In this document: in pieces, positions 16,974 through 25,496 of the stretch | Numbering within the stretch: the stretch's first letter is position 1 | Layout: the number at the start of each line of letters is the position of its first letter | Assembly: GCA_041662605.1 (NCBI GenBank) | Contig: JBAZSD010000005.1 | Coordinates: forward strand, 150,756 to 214,755 | Direction of reading: 5' to 3' | From: Desulfomonilaceae bacterium | GTDB taxonomy: Bacteria > Desulfobacterota > Desulfomonilia > Desulfomonilales > Desulfomonilaceae | Length of the DNA: 64,000 nt | Translations under genes and position numbers: made by a program | Notes under the pieces: generated by a model | Databases searched by the model: none | What the model was told of the DNA's origin: nothing | The model's input: only the letters and a program-made list of their open reading frames with translations

Positions 16974-17759
16974 TTGATTAAAATAGGGATTATAGGTGGA
17001 TCAGGCTTTGATGAGCCGGATTTTCTGGTTTCTCCAAAAGCGGTCAAAATAGGGACACCATTTGGCCATCTTTCTTCCGACCCGGTCTTGGGCAAATTGG
17101 GTTCAACCGAAGTCGCTCTACTTAATCGTCACGGCAGAGGCCATCGAATTGCCCCGGCTCAAGTAAATTATCGAGCCAACATCTGGGCCATGAAAGAGTT
17201 GGGCGTCACACACATTATAGCCACCACCGCTTGCGGTTCTTTGAGGGAAGAGATTGAACCCGGTCATCTTGTATTCCCTGATCAATTCATTGATTGGACA
17301 AAAAACAGAAAATCCACCTTCCATGAGGGGGACCAAGTGGCGCATCTGGCCATGGCGGACCCCTTCTGCGACCGTTTAAGGCAGAGCTTGATTCAGTCCG
17401 CTGCCGGATTAACGATCAAAATGCACAATTCAGGAGTAGTTGTAACAATTGAAGGTCCCAGGTTTTCAACAAGGGCTGAAAGTAAAATGTTTCGACTTCT
17501 TGGAGCGGACATAATCAACATGTCTACTGTTCCTGAAGTTACTCTCGCTAGAGAAGCGGGGATTTGTTACGCAACCATTGCAATGAGCACGGATTACGAC
17601 TGCTGGAGACATTCTGACGAGCCTGTGTCATGGGAGATGATTGCCCGTACCATGAAAAATAACGTGGATAACGTCAAAAAAATATTGTTGACGGTGGCGC
17701 CTGAGATAAAATTTGATGACTGTTCCTGCCGAAAAGCTTTAGTTGGAGCCCTTGTTTAA
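16974..17759 (+). CDS. mtnP: 5'-methylthioadenosine/purine nucleoside phosphorylase
   Basis: The 261-residue protein starts at a TTG behind AAGGAGA and opens with IGIIGGSGFDEP, the phosphate-binding signature of the MTAP branch of the PNP family 2. NRHGRGHRIAPAQVNYRANI, GPRFSTRAES and NMSTVPEVTLAREAGI are further conserved segments. It cleaves methylthioadenosine or a purine nucleoside with phosphate to give free base and a sugar 1-phosphate. The next gene on the same strand, adenine deaminase, would use the adenine released. Whether it prefers MTA or another purine nucleoside cannot be decided here. Confidence 0.92.
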   Translation: MIKIGIIGGSGFDEPDFLVSPKAVKIGTPFGHLSSDPVLGKLGSTEVALLNRHGRGHRIAPAQVNYRANIWAMKELGVTHIIATTACGSLREEIEPGHLVFPDQFIDWTKNRKSTFHEGDQVAHLAMADPFCDRLRQSLIQSAAGLTIKMHNSGVVVTIEGPRFSTRAESKMFRLLGADIINMSTVPEVTLAREAGICYATIAMSTDYDCWRHSDEPVSWEMIARTMKNNVDNVKKILLTVAPEIKFDDCSCRKALVGALV

Positions 17760-17822
17760 AGCCCGAGTAAACTAAGCATTCTTTAATGATACAGCGCATA
17801 TTTTAAACTGTGGAGTAACTCA

Positions 17823-19535
17823 ATGAACTTGAAAGAGAAGATCAGCGTGGCGCTCGGAAATGAGCCGTTGGATTTACTGCTCACAAACGCGAAGATTGTC
17901 AATGTTTTTTCAGGGGCTATTCAAACCGCTTCTGTCGCGGTTCATGAAGGATTAATTATTGGCTTCGGTGAATACGACGCCAAAATCAAAATTGATCTCA
18001 ACGGCGCGTATCTCGCCCCAGGTTTTATCGACGGACACATTCATCTTGAATCAAGTATGCTCGCAATACCAGAACTGGCTAGTAATATTGTTCCTTTGGG
18101 AACGACAGCGGTAATAACGGATCCCCATGAGATAGCCAACGTGCACGGAATAAAAGGAATACAATATATTCTGGATTCGAGCGCTGATTTAGCGCTGAGA
18201 GTTTTTGTAATGTTTCCTTCCTGTGTCCCGGCCACCTGCTTTGAAACTTCAGGCGCTACATTGGGGCCACGCGACATGATACCCTTCAAAGATTCCCCTC
18301 GCGTCCTTGGACTTGCTGAAATGATGAATTTCCCGGGAGTGGTTTCTATGGACCCGGATGTTTTGAGCAAAATTGATGTGTTCAAAGACAAAGTCAAGGA
18401 TGGCCACGCCCCTGGGCTGTCAGGGAAAAATCTAACAGCCTACAAAATAGCAGGTATTGGATCTGATCACGAGTGTTCCAGTCTTGAAGAGGCTTCCGAG
18501 AAATTGGATCTGGGAATGCGGATCATGATTCGTGAAGGCTCAGCGGCCAAGAATCTTGACAGTTTACTCCCATTGGTAAACAGACACAATTCACGAAACT
18601 TCATGCTGGTGTCGGACGATTTGCATCCTGACGACATTCTGCTCAAAGGCCATCTGAATTACCTGCTCAAAAGGGCTACGAGTAAAGGGCTTGATCCTAT
18701 AACCGCAATTCAGATGGTAACAATAAATCCTGCCACGTATTTCGGCCTGAATGACCTTGGAGCTATTCTACCGGGTTACAAGGCTGATATGGTTGTTTTG
18801 GAAGATCTGGAGAATTTTAAGGTAAGGAATGTTTACTGTTCAGGTAAGGAGGTTTCCAAAGAAGGGGGATTAGAGCCTCGACCATCTGAAACAAAAGCCC
18901 TGAAACTTCCACCGAGTTTTAATGTCGCATGGAATAGGACGCCAAATTTCAATTTGAAAGCGGAAGCGGAAACCGTAAATGTCATACAGGTAATCCCAGG
19001 ACAAATTGTGACGAAAAGAGCGGTTAAAGCAGCCAGAATTGTTGATGGAATGGTGCAGTCGGACGTATCCGAAGACCTGTTGAAGGTATCTGTTATTGAA
19101 CGGCATCACGGCACAGGCGCACATGGGATTGGCATAATATCAGGATTTGGACTCAAAAGTGGCGCGATGGCTTCTTCCGTGGCCCATGACTCTCATAACA
19201 TTGTTGTGGTGGGAGTAGACGACTCAGATATGCTGGTAGCTGCGAAAAAAGTAGCCGACATGGGAGGTGGGCTTGCTATCGCCGAGGAAGGGGTCATTAG
19301 AGCGTCTCTACCTTTGGAAATAGCCGGTTTGATGACCGATTTGCCGATTGAAGAAGTTAGAGAAAGATTAGGTGATCTACATAAGGTCGCTAAAGAAATG
19401 GGATGCTCTTTGGAAGCGCCATTTGCAACCTTATCATTCATGGCGTTGACCCCGATTCCTGAATTGAAAATTACTGATCAGGGCTTATTTGACTCATCCA
19501 ATTTCAAATTCGTGTCTTTGTTTGACACTGTTTAG
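17823..19535 (+). CDS. ade: Adenine deaminase
   Basis: The 570-residue protein is full length for bacterial Ade. The amidohydrolase metal site DGHIHLESSM lies near residue 70 and DPHEIANVHG near 100; the C-terminal domain has RHHGTGAHGIGIISGFGLK and VAHDSHNI. The enzyme converts adenine to hypoxanthine and ammonia. It follows the phosphorylase gene by 63 bp, so adenine set free from methylthioadenosine can be fed straight into salvage. The ATG at 17823 is the first in-frame start; the 63-bp gap contains GGAGTAA just upstream. Confidence 0.95.
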   Translation: MNLKEKISVALGNEPLDLLLTNAKIVNVFSGAIQTASVAVHEGLIIGFGEYDAKIKIDLNGAYLAPGFIDGHIHLESSMLAIPELASNIVPLGTTAVITDPHEIANVHGIKGIQYILDSSADLALRVFVMFPSCVPATCFETSGATLGPRDMIPFKDSPRVLGLAEMMNFPGVVSMDPDVLSKIDVFKDKVKDGHAPGLSGKNLTAYKIAGIGSDHECSSLEEASEKLDLGMRIMIREGSAAKNLDSLLPLVNRHNSRNFMLVSDDLHPDDILLKGHLNYLLKRATSKGLDPITAIQMVTINPATYFGLNDLGAILPGYKADMVVLEDLENFKVRNVYCSGKEVSKEGGLEPRPSETKALKLPPSFNVAWNRTPNFNLKAEAETVNVIQVIPGQIVTKRAVKAARIVDGMVQSDVSEDLLKVSVIERHHGTGAHGIGIISGFGLKSGAMASSVAHDSHNIVVVGVDDSDMLVAAKKVADMGGGLAIAEEGVIRASLPLEIAGLMTDLPIEEVRERLGDLHKVAKEMGCSLEAPFATLSFMALTPIPELKITDQGLFDSSNFKFVSLFDTV

Positions 19536-19552
19536 AGAGAATACATCGAACT

Positions 19553-19580
19553 TTCAGGCGAAAGGTAGTTGTTGCCTGAA
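19553..19580 (+). terminator. Possible hairpin terminator after ade
   Basis: TTCAGGC (19553-19559) and GCCTGAA (19574-19580) can form a 7-bp stem with a 14-nt loop 18 bp after the ade stop. No T-run follows, so it may be factor-dependent or only an RNA 3' end. Confidence 0.4.
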
Positions 19581-19633
19581 CATTTAAGGGCGGCCCGGAC
19601 AAAAATTCATAAAATTTTCTGGAAAGACTGCTC

Positions 19634-19677
19634 TTGACAATCACAAGGCTCGAATTATTAACTAGTAATAGTTACTA
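19634..19677 (+). promoter_or_regulatory. Promoter with PerR/Fur-type operator upstream of the oxygen-defence cluster
   Basis: TTGACA (19634-19639), a 16-bp spacer and TATTAA (19656-19661) resemble a sigma-70 promoter. Over the expected start point lies TAGTAAT-A-GTTACTA (19663-19677), a 7-1-7 inverted repeat with one mismatch, the arrangement used by Fur/PerR regulators. It stands directly before the gene for such a regulator, so autoregulation is likely. Confidence 0.6.
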
Positions 19678-19679
19678 TT

Positions 19680-20156
19680 ATGAGTCAACGGTGGTTCGAG
19701 ATGGCCGGTAATTTACGCGAAACTTCGCAAAGAAGAATTATTCTCGAAGAACTGTCGAAGGTGACTACTCATCCTACAGCGAACGAAATTTATGAAATAG
19801 TACGGAAACGTTTGCCGAGAATCAGCTTGGGAACTGTATACAGAAACCTGGAACTTTTATCTAACTCAGGGCTGATCCAGAAACTTGAAGTGGCCGGCAC
19901 TCAAAAACGATTCGATGGGATAGCCAAGAATCACTATCACATTAGATGTGTCAGATGTGGTCGATTAGAAGATCTGGATCTCCCGGCCCTGAGGTCGATC
20001 AACCAGTCTGCGACTTTAGTAAGCAATTACGAAGTGATGTGGCATCGGCTTGAATTCGCCGGCTTGTGCCCTGAATGTCGTGGCCTGAAAATGGGGGACA
20101 AGAGCGTCCCAAGAATAATAAAAATAGAACCAAATCGTCATGAAAGGAGAGGTTAG
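19680..20156 (+). CDS. Fur-family repressor, PerR-like
   Basis: The protein is about 158 residues (about 151 if the ATG at 19701 is used, which begins MAGNLRETS). It has the winged-helix segment PTANEIYEIVRKRLPRIS followed by LGTVYRNLELL, and two Cys pairs, CVRCG and CPECRG, for the structural zinc site. The stop codon directly abuts the rubrerythrin ATG, so the two are co-transcribed. The neighbours are all peroxide, superoxide or oxygen detoxification proteins, so PerR is a better guess than Fur. The start at 19680 leaves only about ten bases of leader after the likely promoter. Confidence 0.88.
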   Translation: MSQRWFEMAGNLRETSQRRIILEELSKVTTHPTANEIYEIVRKRLPRISLGTVYRNLELLSNSGLIQKLEVAGTQKRFDGIAKNHYHIRCVRCGRLEDLDLPALRSINQSATLVSNYEVMWHRLEFAGLCPECRGLKMGDKSVPRIIKIEPNRHERRG

Positions 20157-20732
20157 ATGGTTTCATTGAAGGGATCAGACACGGAAAAAAATCTCTTGGC
20201 GTCATTTGCAGGTGAGTCTCAGGCTCGAAACCGGTACACGTATTTCTCGTCAAAGGCTCGTAACGAAGGCCTGATTCAAATTGCTCAAATTTTTGAGGAA
20301 ACAGCAAATCAGGAAAAGGAACACGCGAAACGTTTCTTCAAGCAGTTGGAAGGAGGTGAAGTTCTGGTCAATGCGGCTTTTCCGTCAGGAGTTGTGGCCG
20401 CAACGGCTGAAAACCTGAAAGCCGCCGCAGAAGGCGAGCATTTTGAGTGGAGCGAATTGTACCCCGGCTTTGCCAAAGTGGCCAGGGCCGAAGGCTTAGA
20501 AGCTACCGCACGTATATGGGAAGCTGTTTCAGTGGCTGAAAAACAGCATGAAAAACGTTACCTGGATCTGTTGAGAAACGTTGAAACAGGCAAGGTTTTC
20601 AAGAAGGATAAGCCCGTTGTGTGGCGTTGTCTGAACTGCGGATATCTACATGAAGGAACGGGAGCCCCTGAGGCTTGTCCTGCCTGTGCGCATCCAAAGG
20701 CATACTTTGAACTCCTTGCGGAGAATTGGTAG
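20157..20732 (+). CDS. rbr: Rubrerythrin
   Basis: This 191-residue protein combines an N-terminal ferritin-like diiron domain (SFAGESQARNRYTYF, EEXXH-type ETANQEKEHAKR) with a C-terminal rubredoxin domain (CLNCGYLHEG and CPACAHPK). Rubrerythrins reduce hydrogen peroxide to water using electrons from rubredoxin. It starts immediately after the regulator's stop codon. The downstream gap to desulfoferrodoxin contains a strong hairpin, which may lower or separate downstream expression. Confidence 0.96.
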   Translation: MVSLKGSDTEKNLLASFAGESQARNRYTYFSSKARNEGLIQIAQIFEETANQEKEHAKRFFKQLEGGEVLVNAAFPSGVVAATAENLKAAAEGEHFEWSELYPGFAKVARAEGLEATARIWEAVSVAEKQHEKRYLDLLRNVETGKVFKKDKPVVWRCLNCGYLHEGTGAPEACPACAHPKAYFELLAENW

Positions 20733-20744
20733 ATCTTGCCCGTA

Positions 20745-20771
20745 GAAAATCGAACTTCATATTCGATTTTC
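20745..20771 (+). terminator. Strong RNA hairpin between rubrerythrin and desulfoferrodoxin genes
   Basis: GAAAATCGAA (20745-20754) pairs exactly with TTCGATTTTC (20762-20771) over 10 bp with a 7-nt loop, 12 bp past the rubrerythrin stop. There is no T-run on the plus strand afterwards. It could be an attenuator, an RNA-processing site or a stabilising 3' structure. Confidence 0.6.
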
Positions 20772-20840
20772 CCGGCTCTGGGTCTTCAATCAAAAACCAA
20801 TCAATTATGGCCGCTAAACTAATCAGGAGGTTTTAGAAAA

Positions 20841-21212
20841 ATGACGGAATTGCTTCAGATTTACAAATGCGCAGTCTGTGGAAACATTGTGGAAATGATT
20901 CATACTGGGGCTGGAGAACTGGTATGTTGCGGTGAGCCAATGAAAGAGTTTGTCGCAAACACGGTAGACGCTGCGAAGGAAAAACATGTTCCGGTCAAGG
21001 AATCTGTAAATGGTGGCTTCAAGGTAAAGGTAGGAAGTGTTCCCCACCCGATGGAAGAAAAACACTTTATCGAATGGATAGAAATTATAGCTGATGGCAA
21101 AGCTTACAGGCAGTTTCTTAAGCCAGGTCAGTCTCCAGAGGCGTTTTTCCCGGTTTCAGGTGATTTCACAGCTCGTGAGTACTGCAATCTTCACGGACTT
21201 TGGAAAGCCTAA
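20841..21212 (+). CDS. dfx: Desulfoferrodoxin (superoxide reductase)
   Basis: The 123-residue protein has the N-terminal desulforedoxin domain (CAVCG and CCGEPM, four Cys for the Fe(Cys)4 centre) and a superoxide-reductase domain with KHVPV, VPHPM, KHFIEWIEI and YCNLHGLW. These supply the four His and one Cys of the active Fe site, and the Glu of EKH is also present. It reduces superoxide to peroxide without producing oxygen, using rubredoxin as donor. AGGAGG lies just before the ATG. Confidence 0.97.
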   Translation: MTELLQIYKCAVCGNIVEMIHTGAGELVCCGEPMKEFVANTVDAAKEKHVPVKESVNGGFKVKVGSVPHPMEEKHFIEWIEIIADGKAYRQFLKPGQSPEAFFPVSGDFTAREYCNLHGLWKA

Positions 21213-21300
21213 GATTATTTGGTACTATCGAGCTTCCTCTATTGCTCTGAAAAATAGAGACATCTAGTTTATCCTGTTTAATATTGCATAATAAGGTATT

Positions 21301-21355
21301 GCGCCGGTTTGTATAGAATCTTTTTGGATTCAGGGACCACCCCATAAACCGGCGC
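21301..21355 (+). promoter_or_regulatory. Nested stem-loop in the leader of a rubredoxin gene
   Basis: GCGCCGGTTT (21301-21310) and AAACCGGCGC (21346-21355) are exact 10-bp inverse complements, with GAATC (21316-21320) and GATTC (21327-21331) inside. The outer stem ends about 20 bp before the rubredoxin start codon and just ahead of its GAGGAGG site. It could act as a terminator for dfx or as an RNA control element. Function is inferred only from structure. Confidence 0.55.
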
Positions 21356-21374
21356 AGATTATGAGGAGGACAAT

Positions 21375-21557
21375 ATGGAATCAAAAATGAAAATCTATCA
21401 ATGCCAAACTTCAAACTGCGGATATATGTTCAACCCCGAAAAAGGTGATCGCAAAGGAAAAATCGCTAAAGGAGTTTCCTTTGAAGATCTCCCTGATGAT
21501 TGGAAATGCCCGATCTGTGGCGCAGGCAAAAAAATGTTTATTCCTATGGGGATATAA
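21375..21557 (+). CDS. Rubredoxin with CX4C first metal pair
   Basis: This 60-residue protein has the rubredoxin pattern with an extended N-terminal pair, CQTSNCGY (CX4C rather than CX2C), and a normal CPICGAGKK pair. CX4C rubredoxins are known from Desulfovibrio (Rd-2 type). There is also a longer, Lys/Gly-rich segment between the halves (NPEKGDRKGKIAKG). The gene lies right after desulfoferrodoxin and is the likely electron donor in the pathway. GAGGAGG precedes the ATG. Confidence 0.9.
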   Translation: MESKMKIYQCQTSNCGYMFNPEKGDRKGKIAKGVSFEDLPDDWKCPICGAGKKMFIPMGI

Positions 21558-21597
21558 TTCACGTTGTCGGTTATTTGACTCTTGTTTCGAGGCGAAC

Positions 21598-22176
21598 ATG
21601 CAAAAGAGAAACCTTTATTTCGCTCTGGCGGTCATATTGATGTTGTTTGCGCCTGTTCCTGCTGAATCGTCACAGGAACTGACAATCAATGCTGACACGT
21701 TGAAAAACATCAAATTTGATGCGCCGGAAAATTTGGTTGACAAAAAATATCTTGGATTACCAGATGGAAAAACTTTCCATCTAGGTCAGGTACGATCTAA
21801 CTATCTGATAATCGAACTTTTTAGTATGTATTGCCCTGTTTGCCAGCGTAGCGCTGGAACAGTGAATCAAGTTTACGATTTGATTCATAATACTCAGGGT
21901 GTCCGGGATAATTTCAAGGTTATAGGAATAGGAGTGGGCAATACTCCCTACGAAGTAAGTGTTTTTAAAAAGAAATTTCAAGTGGGTTTTCCGCTCATCG
22001 CAGATGACAATTTCGTAATTCAGAAAGCTCTGTCCAATGACATTCGCACGCCGACGTTCATAGTCGCCAAACTTTCGGGGAAAGGCCAGTTGGGAATAGT
22101 TTTTACTTGGGTCGGAGAGATTAAAGATGCGGGCGAGTTCATCAGAAAATTAGAAAATACATTGGGTTCACATTAG
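21598..22176 (+). CDS. Exported thioredoxin-fold protein with a CPVC motif
   Basis: The 192-residue protein starts at the ATG at 21598, giving a clear signal peptide (MQKRNLYFALAVILMLFAP, cleavage near VPAES). The core contains ELFSMYCPVCQRSA, a thioredoxin-like CXXC, and RTPTFIVAK, the cis-proline strand of the fold. It should be a periplasmic thiol:disulfide or redoxin-like protein. The next gene encodes another exported redoxin 6 bp later. Substrate unknown. Confidence 0.83.
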   Translation: MQKRNLYFALAVILMLFAPVPAESSQELTINADTLKNIKFDAPENLVDKKYLGLPDGKTFHLGQVRSNYLIIELFSMYCPVCQRSAGTVNQVYDLIHNTQGVRDNFKVIGIGVGNTPYEVSVFKKKFQVGFPLIADDNFVIQKALSNDIRTPTFIVAKLSGKGQLGIVFTWVGEIKDAGEFIRKLENTLGSH

Positions 22177-22182
22177 AGGTTA

Positions 22183-22812
22183 ATGACCATGATCAGAACA
22201 AAGAGTCTTTTTCTCACGGTGTTTTTGATCACTTTGGTAACTGTGGGCGCTTTCTCAATAAGTTGGAGCAAGTCGCTTCCTGCTGAATCGGGAATTTTTG
22301 ATCCAGGTCAGCTAAAACCTACGGAGAACTCACCTACCCTTAAGGTGGGAGACCAGGCTCCGGATTTTACGCTGCCCGCTATCTCTGGCGGTACGGTTTC
22401 ACTGAGCCAGTATCGGGGTAAAAAAAATGTGGTTCTATCTTTTATTCCGGCGGCCTGGACCCCGGTGTGCTCACAGCAATGGCCTGGTTATAACATTGCC
22501 AAGGATATTTTTGACAAGAATGACACTATCTTGCTGGGTATTTCAGTAGATAATATTCCGACTTTACACGCTTGGACACAAGAAATGGGGACTCTGTGGT
22601 TTCCTGTGCTGTCAGACTTTTGGCCTCACGGGGATGTAGCGAAGAAATACGGAATCCTTAGGTCCAATGGGGTTTCAGAAAGAGCGTTGTTTTTGATCGA
22701 TAAAAAAGGCGTCATTCGTTACATTGACGTTCACGACATAAATAAAATGCCTAGGCTGGAAGAACTAGCTCAACAACTTGAAAAGTTAAACAGTCTCGAT
22801 ACTAACAAATAG
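22183..22812 (+). CDS. Exported peroxiredoxin (AhpC/TSA or Bcp-like)
   Basis: This 209-residue protein has a signal-like N-terminal segment (about residues 8-28) and a peroxiredoxin core: APDFTLPAISGG, the strand VVLSFIPAAWTPVCSQQWPG with the likely peroxidatic Cys, and GVSERALFLIDKKGVIRYI. No second Cys in the usual resolving position was seen, so it may be a 1-Cys enzyme or be recycled by the CPVC protein encoded 6 bp upstream. It would remove peroxides in the periplasm. Confidence 0.85.
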   Translation: MTMIRTKSLFLTVFLITLVTVGAFSISWSKSLPAESGIFDPGQLKPTENSPTLKVGDQAPDFTLPAISGGTVSLSQYRGKKNVVLSFIPAAWTPVCSQQWPGYNIAKDIFDKNDTILLGISVDNIPTLHAWTQEMGTLWFPVLSDFWPHGDVAKKYGILRSNGVSERALFLIDKKGVIRYIDVHDINKMPRLEELAQQLEKLNSLDTNK

Positions 22813-22945
22813 GTTCAATTCAGCAAAAATAAGGCGGGCTTTCAGAACCGGCCTGGATGATCCGAATTAGCGTTTAAGGATGGCTTAAAAGCTTATCGCA
22901 GAGTTTCCGATTCTAGTGAACACTAAGATTGGATGGTATGGAATC

Positions 22946-24451
22946 ATGGCCAAATTACAAGCTGAATTTTCGTTGGTTATTATTCTGCAGTGCGTTTTAC
23001 TGGCGGTCTTTCTTTTGACTTCTGAAGGCTTTTGTGAGGACCAGGTCATCAGTGATTCATCCCAGGATTGTATAGCGTGTCATAGTTCCGTGACACCTAC
23101 AATTGTCGCTGACTGGCGTAGAAGCGCTCACGCGAAAATTACTCTTAACAAGGCCCTCGAAAAACCTGAACTGGAAAGACGGGTTTCAGTCAAATCTGTT
23201 CCGGATCAACTCAAGAATGTCGCCGTCGCTTGCGCCGAATGTCATTTGATTAATTCGGAGGCCCACACGGACTCGTTTGATCACAATGATCAAAAAGTTC
23301 ACCTTACAGTTACTCCCAAAGACTGCGCCACATGTCATCCGGTCGAAGAATCTCAATTCCAGAAAAATATAATGGCGTTCGCTCATACCAATCTCTCGAA
23401 AAACCCCCTGTTTCAAACGCTCCTGAACACAATAAACGGGACCCAGGAACTGGTTAAGAAGGGGACAGTAATCCAGAATCCTGATGAAAAAACCAATTCG
23501 GAAACCTGCTATTCGTGCCATGGGACAGAGTTGAAAGTCATTAGCAGGAAAACCAGATCCACAGATTATGGTGACATGGAATTTGTCCAGCTATCGGGCT
23601 GGCCAAATGATGGAGTAGGGAGATTAAACCCTGATGGTAGTCGAGGTTCATGTTCAGCCTGTCATACACGTCATCAATTTGCCATCCAAATGGCGAGAAA
23701 ACCCTACACATGTTCCCAATGTCACAAAGGTCCAGATGTTCCGGGGTACAAGATTTATTCGGTGAGCAAACACGGAGCCATTTTTTCATCACTTCACAAT
23801 GAATGGAATTTTAAGGCTGTTCCCTGGACAGTTGGAAAAGACTTTACCGCTCCGACGTGCTCAACCTGTCACATGAGTCTAATAGTGGATCCTGAAGGGA
23901 CGGTCGTGGTTAACCGTACCCATCAAATGAACGACCGACTTCCCTGGAGAACTTTTGGATTGATATACGCTCATGCTCATCCGAAGTCTCCGGACACATC
24001 GATAATTCGAAATGCCGATGGATTGCCCTTGCCGACGACTTATCAGGGCGTTCCTGCTTCTGATTACCTGATTGGGCCTGACCAAATGAAAGAGAGAAAA
24101 GAGACATTACAAAAAGTCTGTTTGTCCTGTCACACCCCAGATTGGGTGGCGGGCCATTGGGCTCGTTTCGAAAACACTATTCAGACGACCAACGCTATGA
24201 CTCTTACCGCTACAAAAATATTGATTAAGGCCTGGGATCAAAAACTGGCGGACAAAACAAATCCTTTTGATGAAGCGATTGAAAAACAATGGACGGAACA
24301 ATGGCTCTTTTACGCAAATTCCACGCGGGTGTCTTCAGCTATGCTTGGAGCCGATTACGGAGTTTTTGATCGTGGATGGTGGTTCATGTCCAAAACAATT
24401 CAGGACATGCTGGACAGATTGAGTTTTCTAGCAGATGTGAAGAAAAGATAA
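22946..24451 (+). CDS. Octaheme c-type cytochrome of the hydroxylamine oxidoreductase-like family
   Basis: The roughly 501-residue protein has a signal peptide (about residues 8-30) and eight CXXCH sites: CIACH, CAECH, CATCH, CYSCH, CSACH, CSQCH, CSTCH and CLSCH. The first segment, CIACHSSVTPTIVADWR, followed by SAHA, is characteristic of HAO-like octaheme cytochromes. In anaerobes these often reduce nitrite or hydroxylamine rather than oxidise it. I start at the ATG at 22946 (MAKL); an upstream GTG at 22916 would add ten residues and has no clear ribosome-binding site. It lies inside the oxygen-defence island, which raises the idea of a peroxide or reactive-nitrogen role. Confidence 0.83.
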   Translation: MAKLQAEFSLVIILQCVLLAVFLLTSEGFCEDQVISDSSQDCIACHSSVTPTIVADWRRSAHAKITLNKALEKPELERRVSVKSVPDQLKNVAVACAECHLINSEAHTDSFDHNDQKVHLTVTPKDCATCHPVEESQFQKNIMAFAHTNLSKNPLFQTLLNTINGTQELVKKGTVIQNPDEKTNSETCYSCHGTELKVISRKTRSTDYGDMEFVQLSGWPNDGVGRLNPDGSRGSCSACHTRHQFAIQMARKPYTCSQCHKGPDVPGYKIYSVSKHGAIFSSLHNEWNFKAVPWTVGKDFTAPTCSTCHMSLIVDPEGTVVVNRTHQMNDRLPWRTFGLIYAHAHPKSPDTSIIRNADGLPLPTTYQGVPASDYLIGPDQMKERKETLQKVCLSCHTPDWVAGHWARFENTIQTTNAMTLTATKILIKAWDQKLADKTNPFDEAIEKQWTEQWLFYANSTRVSSAMLGADYGVFDRGWWFMSKTIQDMLDRLSFLADVKKR

Positions 24452-24481
24452 ACATATTGTGAAAAAGGAGGTTTGTACAAG

Positions 24482-24652
24482 ATGGAAAAAATTACGTGGA
24501 AATGTTCAAAATGCGGCTACACGTATGAGGCCGAACCTGGAGTAGTTCCGGCCGAGACTTGTCCAACGTGCAAGGAGAAATGCGAATTCGTGAACGTCAG
24601 TTGTTACATCCCGGAATGCGGAATGGCGGGGCAGGATCCTCGACTCAAGTAG
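24482..24652 (+). CDS. Rubredoxin-like zinc/iron ribbon protein, 56 residues
   Basis: A short gene with AAGGAGG before its ATG encodes 56 residues with CSKCGYTYEAEPG and CPTCKEKCEF, the two knuckles of a rubredoxin-like domain, then a tail with two more Cys (SCYIPECG). It follows the octaheme cytochrome gene by about 30 bp. Small rubredoxin-like proteins of this kind travel with rubrerythrin-type defences. The extra Cys pair sets it apart from canonical rubredoxin. Confidence 0.8.
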   Translation: MEKITWKCSKCGYTYEAEPGVVPAETCPTCKEKCEFVNVSCYIPECGMAGQDPRLK

Positions 24653-24821
24653 ATTAACATGTTCCTCGGCCAGAACCTTTTTCAAAAATATAAACGGTTT
24701 TTTCGGAGAGATACATGACGCGTGTGGCTTTAATTGCTTTTAACAGTGATCAGATGTGCTTTGTGCACGTTTTAGAGCCGTAGAACCTCGGGACAAAGGC
24801 GTTCCTGGAATAGAGCGTAAT

Positions 24822-25418
24822 ATGAAGGTGTTAGGAATATTTGGCAGTCCGCGCAAAGGTGGTAACAGCGATTTGTTATTGACCGAAGCCCTGAAGGGGG
24901 CTGAATCGCTTGGCGCTGAAACAGAAACGATACGGACATTCAAATTAAAATTAAGCGGCTGTCGTGAATGCGGAGGCTGTGACAAAACAGGGGTTTGTGT
25001 AGTCAAAGATGACATGGATTTAGTCTATCCCAAGCTGATTGAGTCAGAAATAATCATGCTGGCCAGCCCAATGTTCTTTTACGGAATTACTTCCAGCGCC
25101 AAGGCCGTTATTGACAGGTGCCAGGCTTTGTGGAGCAGAAGAATGCTGGAGAAGGCCCCTGAACTGAGGAAAAGGTATGATTCGGGACATGGTTATCTGA
25201 TCGCTGTGGGCGCTACCAAAGGGACCAATCTTTTTGAAGGGTCGGAAATGGTGGCCAAGTATTTCTTCGACGCGCTGGATAAGAGCTATAACGGTGGCCT
25301 GTTTGTAAAGTCAGTTGAAGGCAAGGCGGCGATTAAGGACCGACCGGATGTCCTGGCCGACGCTTTTGAGCTTGGGAAAAGGGCTGTCCTGGGAGAAAGT
25401 TTCCACGTCGCAAAGTGA
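24822..25418 (+). CDS. Flavodoxin-like NAD(P)H:FMN reductase/iron-sulfur flavoprotein family
   Basis: The 198-residue protein begins KVLGIFGSPRKGGNSD, the FMN phosphate-binding loop of the flavodoxin-like reductase family, and has a Cys group CRECGGCDKTGVC that matches the compact iron-sulfur motif of the ISF branch. LASPMFFYGITSS is the next conserved strand and loop. Such proteins reduce oxygen or peroxide, or serve as electron donors. The ATG at 24822 is chosen; frame upstream to 24756 has no family similarity. Confidence 0.85.
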   Translation: MKVLGIFGSPRKGGNSDLLLTEALKGAESLGAETETIRTFKLKLSGCRECGGCDKTGVCVVKDDMDLVYPKLIESEIIMLASPMFFYGITSSAKAVIDRCQALWSRRMLEKAPELRKRYDSGHGYLIAVGATKGTNLFEGSEMVAKYFFDALDKSYNGGLFVKSVEGKAAIKDRPDVLADAFELGKRAVLGESFHVAK

Positions 25419-25496
25419 GCAACGGTGTGTTGGGGCTAATTTCAGGACTAATCAAAGATCCAAAATAGAATGTCTTCAATTGAGAGGAGTTTAGGA

